Shown: piece after piece, positions 26,621 through 34,787 of the stretch | How the letters are laid out: the number at the start of each line of letters is the position of its first letter | How positions within the stretch are numbered: position 1 is the first letter of the stretch | Assembly (NCBI RefSeq): GCF_009711975.1 | Contig: NZ_VIKW01000025.1 | Coordinates: forward strand, 1 to 64,000 | Length of the DNA stretch: 64,000 nucleotides | Direction of reading: 5' to 3' | Origin: Anabaena sp. UHCC 0204 | GTDB lineage: Bacteria; Cyanobacteriota; Cyanobacteriia; Cyanobacteriales; Nostocaceae | Program-made: the position numbers and the translations under genes | The notes under the pieces: generated by a model | Databases searched by the model: none | Told to the model about the DNA's origin: nothing | The model's input: only the letters and a program-made list of their open reading frames with translations

Positions 26621-27187
26621 TGAACAGGGACTTTGCAAAGCCTGTTTGAGTAAAGAATGGTATTCAGAGTTACTAATATTATAAGCGCCAAATCTGGATA
26701 AATGGGGATTCATCATTTGGGCATCAAATAGCTTAAATTGCTTTTGGCGCAATTTTTCTACCAATTTCACCATTGCGACTTTAGAACCTTCAGAAATATT
26801 AAAAAACATAGATTCACCAATAAAAGCACCACCAATAACAATTCCTAAAATTCCCCCTGCTAGTTTGTCTCCTTGCCAAGTTTCAAAACTATAAGCGTAA
26901 CCAGTTTGGTAAAGTAACCAATAAATCTTTTCCAACTCTGGGGAAATCCAAGTTATATCACGGTTAGCACACCCAGCCACCACACCCAAAAAATCACGAT
27001 TAATTGCTACAGTGAATCTTTCTTGGTTGAGAACTCGCTGTAATGACTTGGGATAGCGAAATTTATCATCCAAGGGAATCAAAGTTCGTTCCTGACTTCC
27101 GTACCATTCCAGGTTATTACTCTCATCAGCCATGAGAAAATAACCTTGAGCATAACCTCGAATAATAGCCGCGACATCGTACTGCAT
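26606..27187 (-). CDS. aat: Leucyl/phenylalanyl-tRNA-protein transferase
   Basis: Aat adds Leu or Phe to proteins with N-terminal Arg or Lys, marking them for ClpAP/ClpS decay. The 193-residue protein has RGYAQGYFLMADESNNLEWYGSQERTLIPLD (about 9-40), then VVAGCANRDITWISPEL. The core GGAFIGESMFFNISEGSKVAMVKLVEKL (about 120-147) and FDAQMMNPHLSRFGA follow. It is shorter than the E. coli enzyme (234) mainly at the termini, as in many cyanobacteria. Its last codons lie in one unit of a tandem duplication. Confidence 0.92.
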   Translation of the reverse strand: MQYDVAAIIRGYAQGYFLMADESNNLEWYGSQERTLIPLDDKFRYPKSLQRVLNQERFTVAINRDFLGVVAGCANRDITWISPELEKIYWLLYQTGYAYSFETWQGDKLAGGILGIVIGGAFIGESMFFNISEGSKVAMVKLVEKLRQKQFKLFDAQMMNPHLSRFGAYNISNSEYHSLLKQALQSPCSLIDN

Positions 27188-27303
27188 AATTTAGCAAACA
27201 ATCCAAAAAAGCCCTAGAAAAACACGATTTGCTACTATAAGTCTAAATCTGCGTTTTTTCTGAGATTACCTTAGTAAACAAAATCTATTTAAGATATACA
27301 AAC

Positions 27304-27633
27304 ATGACTCAAGCAATTCCACCCATTACCCTACCACCTTCCGAAAATCCCCAAGAAGAAGGAGAATGGTTACAACAAAACTTACTCCATTGGCTTGATG
27401 AAGAGTTTATTCCCGAAGCAATTAATCAAAACATTGCCCAGCGGGCATCACAGATTTTTATGAGGCAACGTATGGAAGGAGAAAATGATTTAGGTTGTCT
27501 GATCATTGCCATTGTGACAGAGATGCAGTCATTTGATTTTTCTAAAAGCTTTTTTGGAGAGTTTGCGATCGCCAACGCCGTTAGCGATCTACTCTTAGAT
27601 AGTCTGGGAATTGATCGTTGTTGTGGGCAATAA
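27304..27633 (+). CDS. Conserved cyanobacterial protein of unknown function
   Basis: This 109-residue acidic, soluble, mostly helical protein has two Cys at the end (GIDRCCGQ). The sequence EEFIPEAINQNIAQRASQIFMRQRMEGENDLGCLIIAIVTEMQSFDFSKSFFGEFAIANAVSDLLLDSLGI looks like a real folded domain. No named family is recognised. Codons about 87-97 are encoded by a HIP1-containing repeat, GCGATCGCCAACGCC. It stands alone between aat and rpsN. Confidence 0.6.
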   Translation: MTQAIPPITLPPSENPQEEGEWLQQNLLHWLDEEFIPEAINQNIAQRASQIFMRQRMEGENDLGCLIIAIVTEMQSFDFSKSFFGEFAIANAVSDLLLDSLGIDRCCGQ

Positions 27634-27639
27634 CACATT

Positions 27640-27775
27640 AGTTATTAGTCATTGGTCATTAGTCATTGGTCATTGGTTATTGGTTATTGGTTATTGGTCA
27701 TTGGTTCACAGCAAATAGCTACTAACAACTGACCACTGACAACTGACCACTGACTACTGACCACTGACTACTAAC
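27640..27775. repeat. Long STRR tract ending at the rpsN stop
   Basis: TAGTCATTGGTCAT/TTATTGG units (27640-27706) are followed by ACTGACCACTGACAAC units (27722-27774). The tract runs directly into the stop codon of rpsN. Confidence 0.75.
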
Positions 27776-28077
27776 TACCAGCTAGACTTAACAACACCTG
27801 GTAAAAGACCCTCATGGGCCCATTCCCGGAGAACGTTCCGAGATAGCCCAAAATCACGGTATACACCTCTAGGACGACCAGTTAACCAGCAACGGTTTTG
27901 CTTACGAGTAGGCGCACTGTTACGGGGTAATTGTTGAATTTTGCGGTGGATTTCTAGTTTAGCCAAGGGAGATTCTGCTGTTCTGAACTCTTCTAACAGT
28001 GTTTCCCGCTTTTCAGCATACTTGACCACCAACTTGGCGCGTTTCTTCTCGCGCTCAATCATACTCTTCTTCGCCAT
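27775..28077 (-). CDS. rpsN: 30S ribosomal protein S14
   Basis: This 100-residue S14 is the zinc-free type. [31 protein letters not shown] leads into [51 protein letters not shown], the signature of S14. It lies outside the main ribosomal operon, as is usual in cyanobacteria. The 3' end abuts an STRR tract. Confidence 0.97.
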   Translation of the reverse strand: MAKKSMIEREKKRAKLVVKYAEKRETLLEEFRTAESPLAKLEIHRKIQQLPRNSAPTRKQNRCWLTGRPRGVYRDFGLSRNVLREWAHEGLLPGVVKSSW

Positions 28078-28167
28078 GAATTCCCTAATCTAATGAAAGA
28101 CAGCATTCCCCATTGTACACCGATCCTCACAATTATAGGGAAATTTGTAAACACTAGACTAAAAATC

Positions 28168-29529
28168 CTAGAGCTTGACTGGCTGCTTCTTTTCGGGAAT
28201 TTGGGAATTATTGCTATTGTTTACAGTTTGTGGTTCTAAAAAAGCTTCTTTACCTGTAATCAATCGAGAGCGACGATTACGAGTAATGTAATTCCATGCC
28301 CACTGAATTACTACTACTAATTTAGTGTCAAATTCAATTAAGAAGTAGATATGAATTACTAGCCAAAATACCCAAGCGAGGAAGCCTGTAAGTTTGATGA
28401 AGCCCAAATCTACAACAGCTAAATTTTGCCCAATCATCGCCAAACTACCCACATCAGTGTAGTGAAATTCTGGCAAAGTATGACGTTGAAGCCGGAGTTG
28501 AATGAGTTTACCTACATATTCTCCTTGTTGTTTGGCTACGGGTGCAACACCAGGTAAGGGTTTACCATTTTGATGGGAGAAGTTGGCTAAGTCTCCAATT
28601 ACGAAAATGTTTTTATAACCCTTGATAGTCAAATCGGGTTCTACAATTACTCTGCCAGAGAAATCGCATTCTACATCTGTTCTTTCGGCTAGAACTTTCC
28701 CCAAGGCAGAACCTTGAACACCGGCTGCCCACAATATAGTTTTTGAGGCAATGCTTGTCAATTCATCGCCTTGTTTAAAAGTAACGATCTCATTTTCAAT
28801 ATTTGTCACCCTGGTTTGAGTATGAATAACCACACCCAATTTTGCTAAAGATTCTGCTGCTGCTTTTGATAATACTGGTGCAATGTGTGGGAGGATGCGA
28901 TCGCCCCCTTGTAAGAGTAAAATTCTCGCTTCTGAGGTGTCAATGTTGCGGAAATCTTCTTTGAGGGTTTGGTATGCTAATTCAGCGATCGCACCTGCTA
29001 ATTCTACACCGGTAGGACCACCCCCGACAATCACAAAAGTCAAGAAAGCCCGGCGTTTTTCAGGATCTGTTTCTTTTTCTGCGGCTTCAAATGCTGAAAA
29101 TATCCGACGACGCATTTCTATGGCATCTTCTACAGTTTTCAAGCCGGGAGCAAATTCTTTCCAGTTATCTTTACCAAAATAGGAATGGTTCGCACCTGTG
29201 GCAATAACTAACGTATCATAAGGGATTATTTCATCACCTAGAATAACTTGTTGCGTTTTTGGATCAATAACATTTACTTCTCCCAGCAACACTTTTGTAT
29301 TCTTACTTTTGCTGAATACAGATCGCAATGGTGCGGAAATATCAGCAGGTGATAGCGTACCTGTGGCAACTTGATATAAAAGCGGCTGAAATAGGTGAAA
29401 GTTGCGTTTATCAATAAGAGTAACATCTACGTTGGCGTTAGCAAGAGCCTTTGCTGCATACAATCCACCAAAGCCACCACCAACGATCACAACCTGATGT
29501 GGTGCTTTCTTCTCACGGGAAACTACCAT
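28168..29529 (-). CDS. Type II NAD(P)H dehydrogenase (NDH-2)
   Basis: This 453-residue flavoprotein moves electrons from NAD(P)H to quinone without pumping protons. The FAD site VVIVGGGFGGLYAAKAL lies at about 12-28. The NAD(P)H site VIVGGGPTGVELAGAIAEL lies near 166-184, and FVIGDLANF closes the FAD site (about 309-317). A C-terminal hydrophobic stretch (FLAWVFWLVIHIYFLIEF) gives membrane attachment. It has no operon partner. Confidence 0.9.
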   Translation of the reverse strand: MVVSREKKAPHQVVIVGGGFGGLYAAKALANANVDVTLIDKRNFHLFQPLLYQVATGTLSPADISAPLRSVFSKSKNTKVLLGEVNVIDPKTQQVILGDEIIPYDTLVIATGANHSYFGKDNWKEFAPGLKTVEDAIEMRRRIFSAFEAAEKETDPEKRRAFLTFVIVGGGPTGVELAGAIAELAYQTLKEDFRNIDTSEARILLLQGGDRILPHIAPVLSKAAAESLAKLGVVIHTQTRVTNIENEIVTFKQGDELTSIASKTILWAAGVQGSALGKVLAERTDVECDFSGRVIVEPDLTIKGYKNIFVIGDLANFSHQNGKPLPGVAPVAKQQGEYVGKLIQLRLQRHTLPEFHYTDVGSLAMIGQNLAVVDLGFIKLTGFLAWVFWLVIHIYFLIEFDTKLVVVIQWAWNYITRNRRSRLITGKEAFLEPQTVNNSNNSQIPEKKQPVKL

Positions 29530-29706
29530 ACAAAATATTTCCTTTTGTTAAGAGCCGTGTAACTTTTCTTAACAAATATGTAGCAAAATTATGATATGTT
29601 TCGCCGTCTATTTAGAACTCTTGAAAAAATAATAAAAGTAGTTAAAGTTACTAAGGAGTTTTTATTTTCAAATTAATTACCCGGAATCAGAAATAATGTA
29701 GGTTGA

Positions 29707-29739
29707 GTGGAGAAAACCAAGATAATTGTATTTCTCCAC
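29707..29739. terminator. Hairpin between the NDH-2 and WYL genes
   Basis: The arms GTGGAGAAA and TTTCTCCAC pair perfectly around a 15-base AT-rich loop. It is 29 bases after the WYL gene stop in its direction of transcription, so it fits a WYL terminator. Confidence 0.5.
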
Positions 29740-29767
29740 CTTTAATTAAACCTACATAATAGGTTGT

Positions 29768-30634
29768 TTAATCACCCTCAGTATTTAAATTATAATGTTG
29801 ACAAAGGGTGATGAGTTTGGCTTTAATGAGCGATCGCACATTTTCCGGTGAGACTATCACGCACTCATCCCCATAACGCAATACTTCCCGAATTAGCCAG
29901 AAAGTATTTGATACTTTTCTGACGACTTGACGCACCTCTCCAATAACTTCATTGCTGATGTCGTTAGGTTTTGCTTCATAGGCTTTAATCAAACCTTTGT
30001 AAAAGTGTAAGTACACTTCTAGGAAATCTAGCCCTTCATGTCGCCATTGTCCGTTTATTGGGACAACACCTTTAATTCTATCTAAACGCAAACAGCGGTT
30101 GTGTATGAGTTCTGGGAAGTCAGTCTTGCCAATATCTTCAGTTTCATCACACCAAATATTTAAGAAAAAACGTTTCTCTTCAAAAGCAATTTCGGCATAA
30201 CGCACTGTAAAAGACAGGTCTCCCACTTGAGGATTGTCATAGAGTAAGTGAAATGGTTGTTGATTCTGGCGGAATTGGTCTGTAAGAATGCGCCATGCTT
30301 CCGTCGGTTGGCTCACTTGCTGGAGTAGCAATTGACGCATGGGAAGCTCAAGTTGGCCTCGTTCTAGCAACAAACTAGAGGTAGTTTGCGCTTGTTCAAT
30401 AAAACCGGAATCCTTCAGCAGTCCTATGGCTTGCTGGAGTGCGGCTACTTGGGGTGAATTGAGGGTGAAAGGTTCACCGACTTCAAACTCCTGTTGGGCG
30501 ATCGCTACCAGTAATCCAGACACGCTGGGGGACTTACCCCAGAAGATACGCAATTTGCGGGCGATTTCTTCTAGTTGTTCTTTTGTACCAGAGGGAATTG
30601 ACAGTGTAATTGTCTCTTTTTTCCTTGACATCAA
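29768..30634 (-). CDS. WYL-domain regulator of the CRISPR-Cas locus
   Basis: This 288-residue protein has an N-terminal ribbon-helix-helix-like part (KKETITLSIPSGTKEQLEEIARKLRIFWGKSPSVSGLLVAIAQ). A WYL-type ligand domain follows (about 115-210; QPFHLLYDNPQVGDLSFTVRYAEIAFEEKRFFLNIWCDETEDI) with a helical C-terminus. In Synechocystis the WYL protein Sll7009 lies divergent to the type I-D genes and represses that locus; the gene here has the same position. WYL domains sense nucleic-acid ligands. The repressor role is thus by position and family. Confidence 0.8.
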   Translation of the reverse strand: MMSRKKETITLSIPSGTKEQLEEIARKLRIFWGKSPSVSGLLVAIAQQEFEVGEPFTLNSPQVAALQQAIGLLKDSGFIEQAQTTSSLLLERGQLELPMRQLLLQQVSQPTEAWRILTDQFRQNQQPFHLLYDNPQVGDLSFTVRYAEIAFEEKRFFLNIWCDETEDIGKTDFPELIHNRCLRLDRIKGVVPINGQWRHEGLDFLEVYLHFYKGLIKAYEAKPNDISNEVIGEVRQVVRKVSNTFWLIREVLRYGDECVIVSPENVRSLIKAKLITLCQHYNLNTEGD

Positions 30635-30770
30635 ATAAATGTAATTACAGTCTTGACATATAGTGGAATTTACAGTTATTGTATCTGTATACCAGCTTAA
30701 TAAAGTATTTCCAATGCCAAAAACAATATTACTCAGTATGCAGATACTAAAAAAGCCAGATATATACTCT

Positions 30771-30872
30771 GGCTTCCGACCCCTAATAGGGATTTATGAG
30801 GTTGTGTTAATGCCTTGATCACATCTTTACTACAGTTTCAATCCCTGATAGGGATTAGGGTCTAGTCTCAAG
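30771..30872 (-). CRISPR. Degenerate CRISPR repeat remnants
   Basis: Two stretches contain the repeat core. GTTTCAATCCCTGATAGGG (30836-30854) matches the reverse complement of the 3' half of the active array's repeats. A poorer copy, CCCCTAATAGGGATTTATGA, lies at about 30779-30798. They are 65 bases apart, the spacing of repeat plus spacer. The other halves of the repeats have decayed or belonged to a different repeat type. Confidence 0.55.
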
Positions 30873-31000
30873 GCTTCTTTAGTATATATCCGAAAAGCCT
30901 CATGAAAAAATTTTTTCATTACCAGATTTTTACACTTCTTTACTACAGACAATATTTTGTTGCTATATTAAAGAGAACCGAAACAAAGCTGCTTCAGTTC

Positions 31001-31027
31001 ACCTATGTTGAGTGGTATCTCATAGGT
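31001..31027. promoter_or_regulatory. Inverted repeat ACCTATG/CATAGGT (possible operator)
   Basis: Perfect 7-base arms 13 bases apart lie 49 bases before the small wHTH gene. It could be an operator for the WYL or wHTH protein, or a 5' leader hairpin. Confidence 0.4.
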
Positions 31028-31075
31028 TAGCACTGATATGGCTATGTCGGCGCAAACTTATTGAGGTAATTTTTT

Positions 31076-31282
31076 GTGAAAGATAATCTCCCAGATCGTA
31101 TGCTTCAAGTTATGTCAGATTCTTGCTGGCATTCTACAGAAGAACTGGTCGAAAAAATTAGCCACCGATTTTCTGCAACTATGCACGTCCTCAAGAAACG
31201 TGGTTATGAGTTTGATAAACGCCGTATTCAGGGTCAACAGCATGAATATAAACTGGTAATTAAGTCAACAGCGACAGCTTAA
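31076..31282 (+). CDS. Small winged-helix DNA-binding-like protein
   Basis: This 68-residue protein starts at GTG (MKDNLPDRMLQV), with TGAGGT upstream as a ribosome site. MLQVMSDSCWHSTEELVEKISHRFSATMHVLKKRGYEFDKRRIQGQQHEYKLV reads as a compact winged helix (helix, recognition helix, beta wing). It lies between the WYL regulator and the TA/cas genes. Its role is unknown and a local regulator is plausible. A hairpin follows its stop. Confidence 0.65.
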   Translation: MKDNLPDRMLQVMSDSCWHSTEELVEKISHRFSATMHVLKKRGYEFDKRRIQGQQHEYKLVIKSTATA

Positions 31283-31300
31283 ATAGAATTTATTACATAT

Positions 31301-31324
31301 TGGGGGTAGTTGCTACTACTCCCA
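31301..31324 (+). terminator. Hairpin after the wHTH gene
   Basis: TGGGGGTAG pairs with CTACTCCCA (one mismatch) around a 6-base loop, followed by TTTCCT. It lies 18 bases after the stop. Confidence 0.5.
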
Positions 31325-31347
31325 TTTCCTAAAAATAGCACCGAGTG

Positions 31348-31366
31348 AGGTCAAAGTACATGACCT
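31348..31366. promoter_or_regulatory. AGGTCA-N7-TGACCT dyad, possible operator
   Basis: This is a perfect 6-base inverted repeat 67 bases before the start of the antitoxin-like gene. Its size and place fit an autorepressor site of a toxin-antitoxin operon or of the cas operon. No direct proof. Confidence 0.4.
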
Positions 31367-31433
31367 GTGATAATTTTTTGTCTACAATTTACATTGTTCT
31401 AAATAACAGACTTTTTCACCAAATAGGTAAACC

Positions 31434-31685
31434 ATGAACGAACAAACATTATTAGACAGAATCACATTTAACCCCCAAATATTTAGCGGTAAACCAATAA
31501 TCCGTGGTCGTCGTCTAGCTGTGGAACATATTTTAGGAATGTTAGCAGCAGGAGATACCATTGAAACTTTGCTAGAAGCTTATCCCTGGTTAGAAAGGGA
31601 AGATGTGCAAGCCTGTTTAATCTATGCACGGAGATTAGTTGGTCATGAACGAGTTGAACCTTTATTGATAGAGTCTCCAAGATGA
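31434..31685 (+). CDS. DUF433 antitoxin-like protein
   Basis: This 83-residue protein has the DUF433 pattern RITFNPQIFSGKPIIRGRRLAVEHILGMLAAGDTIETLLEAYPWLEREDVQACLIYARRL, a helix-turn-helix fold usually found next to a DUF5615 PIN-like gene. It overlaps that partner by 4 bases (ATGA). The pair is a type II toxin-antitoxin candidate. It sits just before cas10d on the same strand. Confidence 0.85.
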   Translation: MNEQTLLDRITFNPQIFSGKPIIRGRRLAVEHILGMLAAGDTIETLLEAYPWLEREDVQACLIYARRLVGHERVEPLLIESPR

Positions 31686-32041
31686 AAATACTGCTAGATA
31701 CTTGCATTAATGCCAGGGTGATTACCGATTTACAAATAGCTGAGTATGATGTGATTTGGTCTGGAGATTGGCCAAAAGATCCAGGTGATGAGGAAATTTT
31801 AGCAACCGCTTATCGTGAAGGTAGAATTTTAGTCACTCTTGATAAAGATTTTGGAGAGTTAGCAATTCTGCGGGGAAATCCTCATTGTGGTATCTTGCGC
31901 TTAGTTAATCTCTCAACCAAAGAACAATCAATAGTTTGTTTACGCGTAATTCAGCTCTACGGAAATGAATTATTGTCTGGTGCAATTGTCACTGCTGAAT
32001 TAGATAGAGTCAGAATTAGACCACCTGAAAATAGATTTTGA
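31682..32041 (+). CDS. DUF5615 PIN-like toxin candidate
   Basis: This 119-residue PIN-like protein begins MKILLDTCINARVITDL (first acidic residue D6). It has WSGDWPKDPGDEEILATAYREGRILVTLDKDFGELAIL with further Asp near 30-37 and 54-56, and ends IRPPENRF. DUF5615 proteins pair with DUF433 partners and are thought to be RNases. It starts within the last codon of the antitoxin gene, and cas10d follows 28 bases later, so the pair may be transcribed into the cas operon. Confidence 0.82.
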   Translation: MKILLDTCINARVITDLQIAEYDVIWSGDWPKDPGDEEILATAYREGRILVTLDKDFGELAILRGNPHCGILRLVNLSTKEQSIVCLRVIQLYGNELLSGAIVTAELDRVRIRPPENRF

Positions 32042-32069
32042 AATCACATTACAATTTCCATCCTTTAAT

Positions 32070-34751
32070 ATGATTAAACGCGGTCGGCTTTTAAATCGTC
32101 CTCCTAAATCCTTGGAGGAAATTTATTTCAGTGAAATTCGTCCCCAGCTTTATGAGAATCATGCACATCATCATCAATATGGTGTGAGAAAGGGTACAAC
32201 CCTTGCTGAACATTTAGACTCTGCTTGTCAGTTTATTTTGACAGTTAGCCATATAGCACAAGTACCAGAAGATAAACGACCTTTATTATTAGCTGCAACT
32301 GCTGTCCATGACCTCAATAAATTAGATCCTCAAGAACGAAAAGTCAAAATTTTAGCTAGAGATAGAGACTTTTTAACAGAACAACTAGAAAAGGCTTGTG
32401 TTCTTAGATTTGTAGTTACAGATGATGATTTAGAATTAGTCAGAAAGTTGATTGAACGCCATTCAGGCCACAGTGCCAGTGATGGGGCTAGATTTTTACC
32501 AGAAGACCCAAATATTGAACGTTGGGCGGCAATGTTAATTGCTGCTGATTTGTTTGATTTAGGTATTCCCGATGCCCAAAGATTTCGCAAAATAGAAACA
32601 GAATTAACCGTTGCTTTTGGGAAGAAGTGTCACCTTTTTAGAGTGCGTTTATCTGAAGACAAAGGTTATATTACAGCTTTATTGCTCGGTGCTTGTGAAG
32701 AAGTTTTACAAAAGTATGGATTACATCCTTTAGCAATTTTTCCAGATGGTGAACTTTTTGCAGGTGCAACTTTACCTAATGTAGATTTAACCAAAGAAAT
32801 AACTGTTGTTTGGCAAGGTAAAATTGATCAAGTTTTTGGTAATAATATTGAAAGCCTCGTCAGAGCTACCAAAGATGGTATTAAGGTTACTCGTCAAGCC
32901 ATCCAACAAAACATTGATGAAGTTTTGCTAAATGTTCAAGCTCTTTTAGAAAGAAAAAAAGCAAGTTATAAATCAGATAAGATTGCTAAAGATGTGACAA
33001 AATGGGGAGATAATGCAGGTGAAGATGCACTAAAAAAAGCGGCTGGGCTTGGATTATTACCTGTAAGTGATGCAGAAGAATTTGCTATATCTGAGGGATT
33101 AAAAGCCGCTTATTTGAGTTATAGAGAAGCAGGTTTAAATCCTAAAGAAGTTTGGGATAAAATCGCTCATCATACTGGAATTTCTGAACATCAACGTCTT
33201 GCACTTGAACCATTTAATGGTCAGTATGGACGACCTTTATTTGCAGCCAAAGCCGCTATTAAGGGAATTGAAGGTATCCAAGAAGCTCTGCAAAATTCTT
33301 TCCAATTAAGAAATCAAAGCACACAAACTTCTGAAGAAATAGAAGTATCTGAAGAAATGATTTCAGCAGTTAACAGAATGGTTAATTTACCTTTTGCTAC
33401 TCAGTTAATAGGAGTTAATGATTTAAGTTCTTATGTAGAAGCTAATCCTCGACAAAGATGTTCTTTAGGTTCTACATCTGGTGATATAGATGAGTTAATT
33501 TCAGCTAATATGCCTCCTGGCACAAAAGTCCAGGCTTTTTCTAATCGCTTACCAGGTGGTATTAGTGCAGAACCTAAAAGACAAGCAGATGGAATTGCAG
33601 CTTTAGCTTATCAATTAATAACTGTTGGGGCAAATTTTCCAGCAATAAAAAAACAAGATCCTCTTTATTTACACTTTGCATTACCTAAAGGTTCTTCTCC
33701 CGAATTATTAAGAATCTGGCGCGAACTTTTACAACAATTATCAGCGACAAATGCTGAAGGAGGTACTATCACTGTTGATGAAGTCAAATTATATCGAGAT
33801 AATCAGCTTGAATTTAAAGCTAATAAAGTAGTTGGTGCAGCCTTACCTAAACGTCCAGATTTTGTACATACAAATGTGATTATTCCTCTAGTTTGGGGTG
33901 ATGCTAACGCTTCTTTAGCTTTATTAAAATCACTGAGATTAGGATTAGAAATATCTTTATCCTTGGATATTGGATTTCCTTTGACTTTAAGTAGCAATAT
34001 GGAGGTAGATTTATTTGATGATGTTTATGGAAGAGTAGAAGGAATTCCATCTGCACTGCAACCATTACTCGGAAATGGACAATATCAACAGCGTCAAGAT
34101 GCAGAAAAAATTCTTGAGAGACTACGTTGTATTGGAGAATTAGCAATATCTGTTGCAAGTATTCAGAAAGCGGATGATTGTTTGTATGATTTGGCTCGTA
34201 CTTGTGATAGACCAATTGAACTTTACTATGTTTTGTTACGTTGGATTTTACGAGAACAAGATGAACCAAATTTGAGTGTTATTTGGAGTCGGATTTGTAA
34301 CCCGTTAAATACTTTACTGGAGAGCCTTATGCCCAATGAAAACTCACTTTTAACCAAATATTTGAAAGAAGCTGCTCAAATTGCAGCAGAAGCAAACCTC
34401 AAGGGAAGTTCTTTCAAACGTACATCTTTAACAGAACCATTTACTGCTTTTACTTCAGCAGTTCGTTCACATAAACCTTACATGGATTTAGAGTTTATGT
34501 TTGCAGCTTTAGCTCAAAAATATCATAATCGCCTAGACCGTATCCGTGAATATCGAGTAGGTGCAACAAAACATGAACAAATTAAGGAGTATTACGAAGT
34601 TTTGAAAAAGCTTTATCAAGAAATTTACCAAGGTCGTCCTGAAAAACTTCTATCTGATCAAAGAAATCTTGAAGCTGCATATTTATTTTTTTGGCAAGAA
34701 GCATATCAGCAGCTACCAAAAAATAAATCTGAAGATGATTCTGAAGATTGA
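32070..34751 (+). CDS. csc3: Type I-D CRISPR large subunit Cas10d/Csc3 with HD nuclease
   Basis: This 893-residue protein is the hallmark of type I-D. The N-terminal HD nuclease domain shows AEHLD (H48), TAVHDLNKLD (H80, D81), ERHSGHSASDG (H131, H134) and AADLFD (D160). It supplies the DNA-cutting activity that Cas3 carries in other type I systems. The rest holds the Cas10-like palm and helical parts; the C-terminal 250 residues are mostly helical. It is the first gene of the effector operon. csc2 follows after 36 bases. Confidence 0.93.
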   Translation: MIKRGRLLNRPPKSLEEIYFSEIRPQLYENHAHHHQYGVRKGTTLAEHLDSACQFILTVSHIAQVPEDKRPLLLAATAVHDLNKLDPQERKVKILARDRDFLTEQLEKACVLRFVVTDDDLELVRKLIERHSGHSASDGARFLPEDPNIERWAAMLIAADLFDLGIPDAQRFRKIETELTVAFGKKCHLFRVRLSEDKGYITALLLGACEEVLQKYGLHPLAIFPDGELFAGATLPNVDLTKEITVVWQGKIDQVFGNNIESLVRATKDGIKVTRQAIQQNIDEVLLNVQALLERKKASYKSDKIAKDVTKWGDNAGEDALKKAAGLGLLPVSDAEEFAISEGLKAAYLSYREAGLNPKEVWDKIAHHTGISEHQRLALEPFNGQYGRPLFAAKAAIKGIEGIQEALQNSFQLRNQSTQTSEEIEVSEEMISAVNRMVNLPFATQLIGVNDLSSYVEANPRQRCSLGSTSGDIDELISANMPPGTKVQAFSNRLPGGISAEPKRQADGIAALAYQLITVGANFPAIKKQDPLYLHFALPKGSSPELLRIWRELLQQLSATNAEGGTITVDEVKLYRDNQLEFKANKVVGAALPKRPDFVHTNVIIPLVWGDANASLALLKSLRLGLEISLSLDIGFPLTLSSNMEVDLFDDVYGRVEGIPSALQPLLGNGQYQQRQDAEKILERLRCIGELAISVASIQKADDCLYDLARTCDRPIELYYVLLRWILREQDEPNLSVIWSRICNPLNTLLESLMPNENSLLTKYLKEAAQIAAEANLKGSSFKRTSLTEPFTAFTSAVRSHKPYMDLEFMFAALAQKYHNRLDRIREYRVGATKHEQIKEYYEVLKKLYQEIYQGRPEKLLSDQRNLEAAYLFFWQEAYQQLPKNKSEDDSED

Positions 34752-34787
34752 TAAATACAAACAAAATTAATTTATTAGGAGATGATT

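Larger units (their letters stand above)
30635..31075. other. Divergent control region of the CRISPR-Cas locus
   Basis: No gene is seen. The region holds degenerate CRISPR repeats (30771-30872) and an AT-rich promoter-like stretch (TATATT at 30965-30970). A perfect 7-base inverted pair (31001-31007 / 31021-31027) lies before the next gene. Confidence 0.5.

Noticed and set aside
28883-29182. A 99-codon frame on the strand opposite the NDH-2 gene
   Set aside because: It is a shadow of the clearly coding NDH-2 frame.
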